Source: CADCWN01 sp046328475 (GTDB taxonomy: Bacteria; Chloroflexota; Chloroflexia; Thermomicrobiales; CADCWN01). From it: 64,000 bases of DNA. Numbering within the stretch: position 1 is the first letter of the stretch; the number at the start of each line of letters is the position of its first letter. The translations under genes were made by a program, and so were the position numbers. This document shows, piece after piece, positions 1 through 7,793 of the stretch. The stretch covers positions 1 through 64,000 of the forward strand of contig JAXLWN010000005.1 in the NCBI GenBank assembly GCA_046328475.1. Reading direction: 5' to 3'. A model generated the notes under the pieces. The model was not told the origin of the DNA and made no database searches. It was given only the letters and a program-made list of their open reading frames with translations.

Positions 1-9
1 CGTATCGGC

Positions 10-669
10 GTGCTGACGTGCGCCGCGATCATCGGCCTCCTGGCAATCGGCACACTCTTCCCCGGCACAGCATCCGCGCACGAACGGCGCGACATCGTCG
101 GCGGCAAGTACCAGGCCGTCGTCGGCTTCCTCACCGAACCCGCCTACGATAACCAGGTGAACGGCCTCGACCTGACCGTCACCAGCAAGACCGAAAAACT
201 GGCCGATGGCACCACCGCCAAGCCGATCGAGGGCCTGGAGAAGACCATCAAGGCTCAGGTGATCAAGGATGGCAAGACGCTCGACCTGACCGTCCAGTCC
301 CGCTTTAACCTGCCCGGCAAGTACGCCGCCTACTTCCAGCCGACCGCCGCCGGCCAGTACGTCTTCCGCGTCTACGGCACGATCAATGGCGAGCAGTTCG
401 ATGAGCGCTACGAATCCGGCCCCGGCCGCTTCAGCGACATCCAGTCCCTCGCCCCGCTCCAGTTCCCGGCGGCGCAGGCCCAGGTCCCGGCCGACCTCCA
501 GGCCCAGCTCGATTCCGCCAACTCGGCCGCCAGCACCGCCCGCATCATCGGCATCGTCGGCATCGTCGTCGGCCTCCTCGGCCTCGGCGTCGGCGCGATG
601 GCCCTGCTGCGCCGCCCCGCCACCCCCGCCACTCGCCTCACCGCCCAACCCGGCGAAGGCGACGACTAA
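10..669 (+). CDS. Exported membrane-anchored protein of unknown function
   Basis: A protein of about 219 residues with an N-terminal hydrophobic signal peptide ending near an ASA-H cleavage site, a beta-rich extracellular part, and one C-terminal membrane helix (around residues 178-200, rich in Ile, Val and Gly) followed by an Arg-Arg stop-transfer signal. The start used is the GTG at 10, but the true start may lie before the window. The mature domain (starting HERRD, with an FLTEPAY motif) resembles small secreted domains found beside copper-handling or cytochrome genes. I could not assign it to a named family, so function is unknown. No cysteine or lipobox is visible. A strong hairpin terminator follows at 687. 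Confidence 0.7.
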   Translation: MLTCAAIIGLLAIGTLFPGTASAHERRDIVGGKYQAVVGFLTEPAYDNQVNGLDLTVTSKTEKLADGTTAKPIEGLEKTIKAQVIKDGKTLDLTVQSRFNLPGKYAAYFQPTAAGQYVFRVYGTINGEQFDERYESGPGRFSDIQSLAPLQFPAAQAQVPADLQAQLDSANSAASTARIIGIVGIVVGLLGLGVGAMALLRRPATPATRLTAQPGEGDD

Positions 670-686
670 CTCACACCAGCACGGTT

Positions 687-728
687 CCCCTCCCTCTCCA
701 TTTCTCGCAGGAAATGGAGAGGGAGGGG
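687..728 (+). terminator. Perfect 18-bp inverted repeat after the first gene
   Basis: Arms at 687-704 and 711-728 are exact reverse complements with a six-base loop (TCGCAG). No T-run follows, so it may act as a REP-like element or RNA 3'-end stabiliser as much as an intrinsic terminator. The CCCTCTCC/GGAGAGGG core is shared with other palindromes in the window. Confidence 0.6.
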
Positions 729-753
729 GCCAGGGGGAGGGTGAGGTAACCCC

Positions 754-777
754 ACTCACGACTCACGACTCACGACT
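754..777. repeat. Tandem heptamer array, unit ACTCACG
   Basis: Three perfect head-to-tail copies of a 7-base unit plus a partial copy lie between the exported protein gene and the SDR gene. It is one of about a dozen short arrays with 7-8-base units found only between genes here. Confidence 0.8.
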
Positions 778-788
778 GGAGATGCAAC

Positions 789-1580
789 ATGGACCTCGGA
801 CTCACCGGCAAAGTCGCCCTCGTCACCGCCGCCAGCAAGGGCCTTGGCAAGGCCATCGCGCTCGAACTCGCCCGCGAAGGGGCCGACGTCGCCATCGCCT
901 CGCGCAGCGAAGACTCCCTGCAGCTCGCCGCCGCCGAGATCGCCGACGAGACCGGCCGCGCCCCGCTCTTCGTCGCCGCCGACATGACCTCGTCCGCCGA
1001 CATCGACCGCCTCGTGCAGACGGTCATGGACCGCTACGGCCGCGTCGATATCCTGGTCAATAACACCGGCGGCCCACCCCCCGGCTTCTTCGCCGACTTC
1101 ACCGACGACCAGTGGCAGTTCGCCGTCGATCTCCTGCTGCTCAGCAGCGTGCGCCTGATCCGCGCCGTCCTGCCCGGAATGCGCGAGCGCCGCTGGGGCC
1201 GCATCATCAACTCCACCTCCGTCGCCGTGAAGCAGCCGATCCCCCAACTCCTCCTCTCCAACGCCGTCCGCACCGCCGTGATCGGCCTCGCCAAGAGCCT
1301 CTCCAACGAGGTCGCCGCCGAGGGCGTGACCGTCAACAACCTGCTCCCCGGCTCGATCTACACCGACCGCATCATCCAGACGAACAACAACGCCGCCCAG
1401 CGCACCGGCCGCAGCGTCGAGGAAATCCGCGCCGCCTCCGAGGCCGACATCCCGATGAAGCGCTACGGCCGCGTGGACGAATATGCCGCCGCTGCCGCCT
1501 TCCTCGCCTCCGAGCGCGCCTCCTATATCACCGGCGTCAGCCTGCTCGTCGATGGCGGCGTCCATCGCGGCACGATGTAG
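789..1580 (+). CDS. Short-chain dehydrogenase/reductase with atypical catalytic site
   Basis: A 263-residue Rossmann-fold SDR. The dinucleotide-binding motif TAASKGLG is at residues 13-20, NNTGG at 91-95, and the catalytic serine region NSTS at 141-144. The usual catalytic Tyr-x-x-x-Lys is replaced by Ser157-x-x-x-Arg161, while the following AVIGLAKSLS helix is normal. A known minority of FabG-like SDRs lacks the Tyr, so the protein may bind NAD(P) but act differently from classical 3-oxoacyl reductases. The C-terminus SLLVDGG is typical. Annotation pipelines would call it a FabG-like 3-oxoacyl-ACP reductase; the substrate is unknown. A heptamer repeat array begins directly at the stop codon. 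Confidence 0.88.
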   Translation: MDLGLTGKVALVTAASKGLGKAIALELAREGADVAIASRSEDSLQLAAAEIADETGRAPLFVAADMTSSADIDRLVQTVMDRYGRVDILVNNTGGPPPGFFADFTDDQWQFAVDLLLLSSVRLIRAVLPGMRERRWGRIINSTSVAVKQPIPQLLLSNAVRTAVIGLAKSLSNEVAAEGVTVNNLLPGSIYTDRIIQTNNNAAQRTGRSVEEIRAASEADIPMKRYGRVDEYAAAAAFLASERASYITGVSLLVDGGVHRGTM

Positions 1581-1709
1581 AGCGTAGAACGTGGAGCGTA
1601 GAGCGTGGAGCGAGTTGACGTGTCGGTAGATCAGGAGCCGTTGACCGGGCAGGCGTCCGCTCGCCCCGACCTCCCCGTTCTACGCTCCACGCCCCACGCT
1701 CCACGCCCA
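1580..1709. repeat. Inverted pair of tandem-heptamer arrays (AGCGTGG / CCACGCT type)
   Basis: From 1580 to 1613 heptamers of the type AGCGTAG/AACGTGG/AGCGTGG are repeated. From 1677 to 1709 the complementary units GTTCTACG/CTCCACG occur. The two arrays could pair over a loop of about 60 bases. The right arm lies inside the apparent 5' end of the next gene, which makes that gene's start uncertain. Confidence 0.75.
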
Positions 1710-2320
1710 ACAACCTTCGCCGCCCTCTGCGCGGAGGCGCAAGCCTGCACACGCTGCCCCGCAATGGCCGGTCGGCGGCGCGTCCTGAGCGCGGCCAATG
1801 GCCGACCGGGCGCGCTCGTCTGCTTCGTCGGGGAAGCACCCGGCCGGCGCGGTGCCGAGCGCACCGCCATCCCTTTTCCGGCGACCAGAGTGGCCGCAAC
1901 TTCGCCGCGTTGCTCACCGTCGCCGGCCTCGCCCGCGACCAGGTCTTCGTCACCAACGCCCTCCTCTGCAACCCCCAGGACGAGCGCGGTCGCAACCGCC
2001 CGCCGCAGCGCGACGAACTCGCTAACTGCCGCCCGTTCCTCGCGCGGCAACTCGCGCTCGTCAACGCCCCGGTTGTCGCCCCGCTCGGCGCGGTCGCCCT
2101 GGCCGCCCTCGACGCGCTCGCGCCCCACGGCCTGCGCCTGCGCGACGCCGTGGCCCATCCGGTCCCCTGGCAAGGGCAACTCCTCTTCCCGCTCTACCAC
2201 CCCGGACCACGCGCGCAACTCCACCGCCCCTTCGACCAGCAATGCGCCGACTTCGCCGCGCTCGGCGACCTGGCGCGGCAGCTCGCCTCGGGAACCTTTC
2301 CTCCGCCCCCGGCGTTGTGA
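1605..2320 (+). CDS. Uracil-DNA glycosylase, family 4/5 (iron-sulfur), frameshifted
   Basis: Base-excision repair enzyme that removes uracil from DNA. The first part (frame of 1605) has the CTRCPAM cysteine pair and the catalytic motif GEAPGRRGAERTAIPF. After a missing base near 1872-1876 the protein continues in another frame with SGDQSGRNFAALL, the downstream cysteines (LLCNP, NCRPF) expected to ligate a 4Fe-4S cluster, and the C-terminal HPGPRAQLHRP motif. The GAERT...FSGDxSG pattern is closer to family 5 (UDGb) than to family 4. The start is uncertain: GTG 1605 or 1620 and TTG 1638 are possible, and the repeat array runs through this stretch. The frameshift is a single base and may be a sequence error. 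Confidence 0.75.
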
Positions 2321-2331
2321 GATGTGAGCGA

Positions 2332-2362
2332 TTGGGCAGTCCACCAGACACTATGCTATACT
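2332..2362 (+). promoter_or_regulatory. Possible sigma-70 promoter for tatA
   Basis: TATACT at 2357-2362 is a good -10 box. The best -35 candidate is TTGGGC at 2332-2337 with a long 19-base spacer. It lies about 90 bases before tatA in the gap after the glycosylase gene. Confidence 0.4.
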
Positions 2363-2452
2363 CGCTCAATCGGGGAAGCGTGGATTTGCTCGACAGTACC
2401 CACTGCGAACGCAGTCGCGCGAAGCATCGGTTAAGGACACGAGGAGGAGACC

Positions 2453-2764
2453 ATGGGTATTGGTGCGTTGCAACCGATGCACCTGCTGCTCATTCTGGCG
2501 ATCGTGGTGATCGTCTTTGGGGCAGGGAAGCTCGGGCAAGTCGGCGGGGCGCTTGGCAAGAGCGTGCGCGAGTTCAAGTCGAGCGTGACTGACCCCGAAG
2601 AGGAAGCCCGCAAGGCCCAGGAAGAGGCCCGCGAGGCCGCCGAGCAGGCCCGCCTGAGCGCGATCGCCGCCGAGGCCGCCAAGGCGAAGTCGGCCGCGAT
2701 GCCCGAGCCGGTCGCTGCGGCAACTGCCGCTTCCTCCACCAGCCTGCGCCGCGAAGAGATCTAA
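2453..2764 (+). CDS. tatA: Sec-independent protein translocase subunit TatA
   Basis: A 103-residue TatA/TatE protein of the twin-arginine export system. It has a short N-terminal membrane helix (residues 8-22), the FGAGKLGQVGGALGKSVREFK hinge and amphipathic-helix pattern, and a charged Ala/Glu-rich tail. A strong AGGAGGAG ribosome site lies just upstream of the ATG. No tatB or tatC is adjacent, so the rest of the Tat machinery must be encoded elsewhere; a Tat-like RR signal occurs on the solute-binding protein at 57 kb. A T-rich hairpin terminator follows directly, so the gene appears to be transcribed alone. Confidence 0.95.
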   Translation: MGIGALQPMHLLLILAIVVIVFGAGKLGQVGGALGKSVREFKSSVTDPEEEARKAQEEAREAAEQARLSAIAAEAAKAKSAAMPEPVAAATAASSTSLRREEI

Positions 2765-2791
2765 GCGCAGCGCCACTCCAATCGAATAATC

Positions 2792-2826
2792 AGGGCGGGG
2801 TCGATGGCCCCGCCCTTTGTTTTTGT
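2792..2826 (+). terminator. Intrinsic terminator after tatA
   Basis: The 9-bp GC stem AGGGCGGGG (2792-2800) pairs with CCCCGCCCT (2808-2816) over a 7-base loop and is followed by TTGTTTTTGT. This is a textbook rho-independent terminator. Confidence 0.9.
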
Positions 2827-2853
2827 CCGCAGCCTGCACGCCGGGAGGATACG

Positions 2854-3579
2854 ATGAAGATCGGGCTCATCGCCGATATCCACGGGAACCTGTTTGCGCT
2901 GGATGCCGTGCTGGCCGACCTCGCCGCCGACGGGGTCGATCGCCTCGTCTGCCTGGGCGACATCGCCCTCCTCGGCCCGCGCCCCTCCGAGGTGATCGCC
3001 CGCCTCCGCAGCCTCGGCTGCCCCTCGGTGCTGGGCAATGTCGATGCCTGGGTGCTCGATGCCACCCTGGTCGAGCAATCGAACAGCGCCCTCTCCGCCT
3101 GGAACGTGGCCCAACTCTCCGACGCCGACCGCGCTTACCTGGGTGCCTGCCCCATGACCCTCGAAATACCGCTCGCCGCCGGGACGACACTCCTCGCCTG
3201 CCACGGCTCGCCCCGCTCCTACTACGAGGTGATCGCCGCCGGGACGCCGCCTGCCGACCTGCTCGCCATGATCGCCGACCCTCGTCCTGCCTTCGTGGCG
3301 GGCGGGCACACCCACCGGCAACTGCTGCGCCGCGACGGCGAGACGATGTTCGTCAACCCGGGCAGCGTCGGCCTGCCTGGCGTCGGCCCCGATCACCCCC
3401 TCCTCGAACGGAATCGGCAGATCTCCTGGGCCGAGTACGCCGTGATCGACGCCCATAACGATCGGTTCAGCGTCGATCTCCGCCGCATCCCGCTCGACCT
3501 CGACCGCATGTTCGCGGACGCCCGCGCCAGCGGCATGCCCGACCTCGACTGGTGGCTCGGCCTCTGGAAAGCCCCGTAA
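2854..3579 (+). CDS. Metallophosphoesterase, YfcE/MJ0936-like
   Basis: A 241-residue calcineurin-like phosphoesterase. All metal-ligand motifs are in order: DIHGN (residues 8-12), CLGD near 34, GNVDAW near 61-66, GSPRSYYE near 115, and GGHTHRQ near 149, followed by NPGSVG. The family hydrolyses phosphodiesters or phosphomonoesters with Mn/Ni in the cytoplasm. Single-domain proteins of this size are often annotated as YfcE-like phosphodiesterases, but the substrate cannot be read from sequence. The ATG follows a GGGAGG site. A palindrome sits directly behind the stop codon. Confidence 0.9.
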   Translation: MKIGLIADIHGNLFALDAVLADLAADGVDRLVCLGDIALLGPRPSEVIARLRSLGCPSVLGNVDAWVLDATLVEQSNSALSAWNVAQLSDADRAYLGACPMTLEIPLAAGTTLLACHGSPRSYYEVIAAGTPPADLLAMIADPRPAFVAGGHTHRQLLRRDGETMFVNPGSVGLPGVGPDHPLLERNRQISWAEYAVIDAHNDRFSVDLRRIPLDLDRMFADARASGMPDLDWWLGLWKAP

Positions 3580-3599
3580 GGGCGTTCGATTGAACGCCC
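3580..3599. repeat. Palindrome GGGCGTTC-GATT-GAACGCCC
   Basis: An 8-bp perfect stem with a 4-base loop directly after the phosphoesterase stop codon. The same GGCGTTC/GAACGCC stem recurs at 14261-14284, so it belongs to a dispersed small-hairpin family and may help form 3' ends. Confidence 0.7.
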
Positions 3600-3633
3600 G
3601 GTGGCTCCAGGCTGGCAGCTGCCACGCGGGAGG

Positions 3634-4701
3634 TCAGAGCGCTCGCAACTCGGCGACCAATGTGCGGCATTCAGTTAGGCTCGCCCAGAGGACGCGCGAG
3701 GCGTGGGCAGGGTCGAGGATTGCCGCCGGGGAGAGCCGGGGGCTGAGCGTGTTGGCTGTGGCATAGGCGCGCTGCTCGGTCGGCAGGAGATCGGCCCAGC
3801 GGTCGGGAGGCGTCGCCGGTTCCAGGCCCAGATATTCCCCGGCCGTGAAGTAGACCGCCTCGGCGGCGAGGGTGGCCGCATCCGGGTCGCTCAGGTGGTT
3901 CCTGACTAGCTGATATGTTCGCGCCGCACCACCACCCGTCTCGCCGAGGTCGCCAAGCAGGGTCAGCGGCCCGCCCGGAGCGGCGATGCTGCGCTGCGCG
4001 GCCCCACCGAGCAGGCGCGCAGCTTCGCGGCGGAAGTCGGCGGCCAGGGCGCGGCGCTCGGCGCGCTCGCGCAGCAAGGTCGCCACATCCTTCGGCTGCG
4101 CACTCGGGTCGAGTTGATGCTGCTTGACCAGGTGCAGGTCGTCTATCTCGGCGCGAGCGATCAGCCCTTGCTCGCGATTGACCAGTGTCACGGTGTGGTA
4201 GACGCTGGAGTAATCGACTTGCGCACCCGCCCCCAGCCGCGCCCGCTCGTTCTCCAGCTGATTGGCGTAGTAGCTTGCCCGCGCGGGCGGCAAATACTGT
4301 CGGTAGATGCGCACCGCCTGCGCCAATAGGTCGCGCATCCTTCCCGCCTCGGCGCGGTAGGTCCAGCCGAGTGCCGTGCTGCGCAGACTGCTGCCGGGCA
4401 ACTGCCCCAGCAGACCGCGCGCGGTGTTGTTGCCCGGGTTGAGCACCGCCGCCGTCACGGCCAGCAGGGACCAGTCGGGAGTTGGGATGTCGGTGAGGGC
4501 ATTCAGGTAGCGCGCAGCGTCGTCATCGACGGCGATCGGCAGTTGTCGGCCCGGGCGCGGGATCGGACCATCCGCGCCGAGGATCGCCCCGATGCAGAGC
4601 GCGATTGCCGTACGGCCAAGCGCACGGCGACTCAGCCGCACCCGCGAATCGTGCCGGGGCGCTGCTTCATTCACGTTGGGTGCTGCGATTGAGCGATCCA
4701 T
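3634..4701 (-). CDS. Exported protein of unknown function
   Basis: A 355-residue protein starting at the ATG at 4701. The reading frame is open further upstream, but that part lies inside the transporter gene. It has an N-terminal basic stretch (RLSRRALGR) and a hydrophobic segment (about residues 31-42) compatible with a signal peptide, then a mostly helical, Ala/Leu-rich region with no recognisable catalytic motif. An N-Q-L-E-N-E-R-A-R-L segment could form a short coiled coil. It is the last gene of a minus-strand cluster after the NicO transporter (78-base gap), so it may act in the cell envelope with those proteins. No family recognised. Confidence 0.65.
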   Translation of the reverse strand: MDRSIAAPNVNEAAPRHDSRVRLSRRALGRTAIALCIGAILGADGPIPRPGRQLPIAVDDDAARYLNALTDIPTPDWSLLAVTAAVLNPGNNTARGLLGQLPGSSLRSTALGWTYRAEAGRMRDLLAQAVRIYRQYLPPARASYYANQLENERARLGAGAQVDYSSVYHTVTLVNREQGLIARAEIDDLHLVKQHQLDPSAQPKDVATLLRERAERRALAADFRREAARLLGGAAQRSIAAPGGPLTLLGDLGETGGGAARTYQLVRNHLSDPDAATLAAEAVYFTAGEYLGLEPATPPDRWADLLPTEQRAYATANTLSPRLSPAAILDPAHASRVLWASLTECRTLVAELRAL

Positions 4702-4778
4702 CGCCTGCCTTCCACAGCCGATGCCATCGCTCAATCGTAGATCTGCCGTCGCCGACCCGCAAGCGGATGCCCCGGCCG

Positions 4779-6320
4779 TTAGAGTACCCCGGCTTGCTTG
4801 AGCGCGCCCAGGACGATCCCGCACCCGGCGAGGACCATCACCAGCGCGCTGGCGACCGGCAGCAGGCGCGGGAGCCGCGCCTCGAAGGAGAAGCGGTCGA
4901 AGAAGCGCCGGGCGTAGACCATCAGCAGGCCGATCGCGGTGAGCACCACCGCCAGCCCGAAGCTGAACGAGATGACCAGGACCATGCCGAACCCGATCCG
5001 GCCGAGGGCGACTGCCCCGAGCAGCAACACCAGCGCCGAGGGGCAGGGGATCAACCCGCCGCTGACCCCCAGCACCAGCAAATTGCGCCAGGTCACGCGC
5101 CCATTCATCGCGCCGGGTGGCAGGTGGGAGTGCGCGCGACCGCCGTGGGAGTGCGTCACTGCCTGCCATTTGCCGTCAGGCCCGAGATTCGCTTCGTGGT
5201 CGTGGGCGTGGTCTGCATCGGCTTGTCCACCGCTGGCTCGTAATCGCTGGTAGACGAGTGCCGCGCCGATGATGACGACCAGCAGGCCAGAGGCGACATT
5301 CAGCCAGGGGTAAAGCTTTTCGGGCAGGAGATAGCGCGACAACCAGAGCGTGATCGCGCCGAGCGCGAAGACGCCGATGGTGTGGGTGATCGTGACGGTC
5401 AGCCCCAGGAAGGCGGCGTGCTTCGCCGTGCCGCGCGAGCCGACCAGATAGGCCGCGACCACCGTCTTGCCGTGACCGGGCGAGAGGGCGTGCGCCGCGC
5501 CCCAGAAGAGGGCGAGCAGGAGCGAGATGGCGATCACCGGGGGGGTCAACTCTTTCGCCGAGATCAGCGCCGCGACCCGGTCGGTCGGGCGGTTGAGGCT
5601 GGCCGATGGCCGCTGAACGCTCGCCGCGCGCGTGCCGATGTCGCCCGCAGCGCCGGGGGCCAGGATGAAGGTTGCTGTCCTTTCATCCAGCGGGCTTTCC
5701 AGCATATCCGCCGGATAGGTGTGGAGCATGTTGGACTTGTCGGTGTCGGCGACGTTGGAGTTCTGAATCCCGACGCCCGCGCCGCCCTGCACGATAATCT
5801 CGCGCCAGCCGAGCCGATCGGGGAAGTTGCTGTCGCTGTAGGAAGCTCCTCCGCCCGATTGCCACCCATCGGGGAGCGTGCCGGTGAGTTGCGCTTCCAG
5901 TCGCAGCGTCGGCAGCCCACCCTGGCCCGCCACGAAGACCGCCGAGCGTTCCGCGACCGCCAGCGCCACAGGCTGTCCACCAACCTTCAGGCTCAGGTTG
6001 CCGAGGAGTCCGGGCAGCGTGGCATCCAGGTAGGCATTTGCCTCGGCGGTGGAGAGCTGGCTGTCACCGTCGGTGTCGAGTTGCTTCATCTGCTGGAAGG
6101 TGGGGATTTCCGCGTGGTCGAGGATATAGGTGATCCGCACCCCGCCATCGGCGAAGCACAGCAGGCTATAGTGGTTGACGGTGAAGTTGCCGAGCGGGTG
6201 CGCGTCAGCTGCCTGCGGCCAGAGCAGGCAAATCGCGAGCAGTGCGCCGAGCGCCGCGTAGAACCGGATGCCGAATCGCCGTCCCACCCCGACCTCCCAT
6301 CGATCCCGTCGCGCGCTCAT
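4779..6320 (-). CDS. NicO-family nickel/cobalt exporter with extracellular EF-hand-like domain
   Basis: A 513-residue polytopic membrane protein. After a signal-like helix ending in AADA-HPLGNF there is an extracytoplasmic domain of about 230 residues with a DTDGDSQLSTAE EF-hand-like loop near residue 84. A six-helix NicO domain follows, with the signature HALSPGHGKT, a HTIGVFALG helix, a His/Asp-rich cytoplasmic loop (DADHAHDHE, then HSHGGRAHSH) and the GLIPCPSA motif. NicO/RcnA proteins move Ni2+ or Co2+ across the inner membrane; the histidine loop suggests metal sensing or delivery. The gene overlaps the upstream TPR gene by ATGA (6317-6320), so they are translationally coupled. Frameshifts are absent. 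Confidence 0.88.
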   Translation of the reverse strand: MSARRDRWEVGVGRRFGIRFYAALGALLAICLLWPQAADAHPLGNFTVNHYSLLCFADGGVRITYILDHAEIPTFQQMKQLDTDGDSQLSTAEANAYLDATLPGLLGNLSLKVGGQPVALAVAERSAVFVAGQGGLPTLRLEAQLTGTLPDGWQSGGGASYSDSNFPDRLGWREIIVQGGAGVGIQNSNVADTDKSNMLHTYPADMLESPLDERTATFILAPGAAGDIGTRAASVQRPSASLNRPTDRVAALISAKELTPPVIAISLLLALFWGAAHALSPGHGKTVVAAYLVGSRGTAKHAAFLGLTVTITHTIGVFALGAITLWLSRYLLPEKLYPWLNVASGLLVVIIGAALVYQRLRASGGQADADHAHDHEANLGPDGKWQAVTHSHGGRAHSHLPPGAMNGRVTWRNLLVLGVSGGLIPCPSALVLLLGAVALGRIGFGMVLVISFSFGLAVVLTAIGLLMVYARRFFDRFSFEARLPRLLPVASALVMVLAGCGIVLGALKQAGVL

Positions 6321-7651
6321 GGCGTCCCCAGCCCTGCCAGCGTTTGTCGAGCAACAGCTGCCTGGATCGGGTCGAAGCCCGGGTTAATCGCCAGCGCTTC
6401 GCTCAAGTATTGCCTGGCCTGCGCAACGTTCCCCTGGTGGGCGGCGATCATCCCCGCGTGATAGAGGATGAGCGCGTCGCGCGTGCCGAGCGCCCGGGCG
6501 CGTTCGCTCATTGAGGCAGCCTCATCATACTGCCCCGCTTTGAAGAGTGCCCAGGCGAGGGCATCGGCCCCGTAAATGTCCTGCCGCACCGTGTACTCCC
6601 GCCGCGCCGTGTCCACCGCGCCAGCAATCTCGCGGTCGTGGTTCGCGCGGAAGAGCACGAGTTGGCGGTTGTAGATGACCTGATTCAGCGCCTCGAGCTT
6701 GCCGATGAATTCTACCGTCGAATATTGCTGCTCCGCATCTGCGGTGCGCCCCACGAGGGAGTAGAGATCGCCCAGTGCCGCGAGCAGGTCGGGCTGCGGG
6801 ACGATCGCGACCGCCTTCTCGTAGCTGGCGATTGCCTCGGGGTAGCGCCCTTGCGCCGCCCGCGCCTTGCCTTGACCGGCGAATGCGAGGTAGTAGTTCG
6901 GGAAGCGATTTCCGGCTTCGGTGTACTGCCCGGCGGCGTCATCATAGTGCCCGGTGTTGAAGTAATACTCACCAAGTTGGAAGTGATACCAGGCGATGGC
7001 CTCGCCCTGGAGCCCGATCTCCTGCCCACCGTCGACCGCCTGCCGCGCGAGGCGGATTGCCTCGTCGGGTTGGCCGCGCAACCAGGCCTGACGGGCAAGG
7101 CGGCTGTCCACGGCGGGGCCGGGTGCTTTGTCAGCCAGCTTCTTGTAGGTCTCGGCGGCCTCGGCGTAGCGCCCGAGCTCGATCTGCGCGTCGCCGATCG
7201 TTGCGAGGGCTTGACTGAGGCGCGAGTCGCGGGTATAGGCCTGGGTGGCGAGGTCGAGCGCGGCGGTAAAGTCGTGCTGGGTGTAGCGCAGCGACGCGAG
7301 AGAGGCCAGCGTTGACTCGTAGTTCGGGTTGATCGCCTGCGCGGCTTGTAGCGCGGCCTCGGCCCGAGCGAAGTTGCCGGTATCGCCGGTTTCCCGCGCC
7401 TTCCGCATGAACGCTTGCCCGAGGAAGGTCATGCTGATGTAGTCGCGCGGATCGCGCTCGACGCGCTCGCGCCAGAAGACGAGCAACTGGTCGGTGGTCA
7501 ACTGACCGTAGCCGCCCGGTGCGTCGTCGAGCGCGCTCCCCATCACCGGTTCCTGCTGCGCGGCGGGCACACGCCCGACCTTGACAACATAGGAACCAGC
7601 GATGATGAAGAGTGCCGTGAGGATGAGGAAGATTGCCCGTCGCGCCGTCAT
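6317..7651 (-). CDS. Membrane-anchored tetratricopeptide repeat protein
   Basis: A 444-residue protein with one N-terminal membrane anchor (residues 5-22) followed by TPR-type helical pairs through the rest of the chain (for example the A-x-A-x-x-Y-x-x-A patterns around residues 90-130, 205-290 and 380-430). It probably scaffolds protein contacts on the outer face of the membrane. It overlaps the NicO exporter gene by four bases and follows a DUF4331 gene, suggesting the three products work on one envelope or metal-related process. Function beyond scaffolding is not shown by the sequence. Confidence 0.85.
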   Translation of the reverse strand: MTARRAIFLILTALFIIAGSYVVKVGRVPAAQQEPVMGSALDDAPGGYGQLTTDQLLVFWRERVERDPRDYISMTFLGQAFMRKARETGDTGNFARAEAALQAAQAINPNYESTLASLASLRYTQHDFTAALDLATQAYTRDSRLSQALATIGDAQIELGRYAEAAETYKKLADKAPGPAVDSRLARQAWLRGQPDEAIRLARQAVDGGQEIGLQGEAIAWYHFQLGEYYFNTGHYDDAAGQYTEAGNRFPNYYLAFAGQGKARAAQGRYPEAIASYEKAVAIVPQPDLLAALGDLYSLVGRTADAEQQYSTVEFIGKLEALNQVIYNRQLVLFRANHDREIAGAVDTARREYTVRQDIYGADALAWALFKAGQYDEAASMSERARALGTRDALILYHAGMIAAHQGNVAQARQYLSEALAINPGFDPIQAAVARQTLAGLGTP

Positions 7652-7720
7652 CGTCTCGCCTGCCTGGGGTTGTCTCCCCCGCCGGGATTGTTACTCGGCG
7701 GGGGAGGAGTAGAGAGTTTC

Positions 7721-7784
7721 GGTTCAAAGGTTGGAAGGTTCAAAGGTTTGGGTACTTGAACTTTCGAACCTTCCAACCTTCAAG
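7721..7784. repeat. Inverted array of octamers (TTCAAAGG / CCTTCCAA type)
   Basis: The left arm has repeated TTCAAAGG/TTGGAAGG units and the right arm has the complementary GAACCTTCCAACCTTCAA. They are separated by about 15 bases, so the RNA could form a long AT-rich hairpin between the DUF4331 and TPR genes. The array ends 9 bases from the DUF4331 stop codon. Confidence 0.75.
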
Positions 7785-7793
7785 CAGCCGTAC

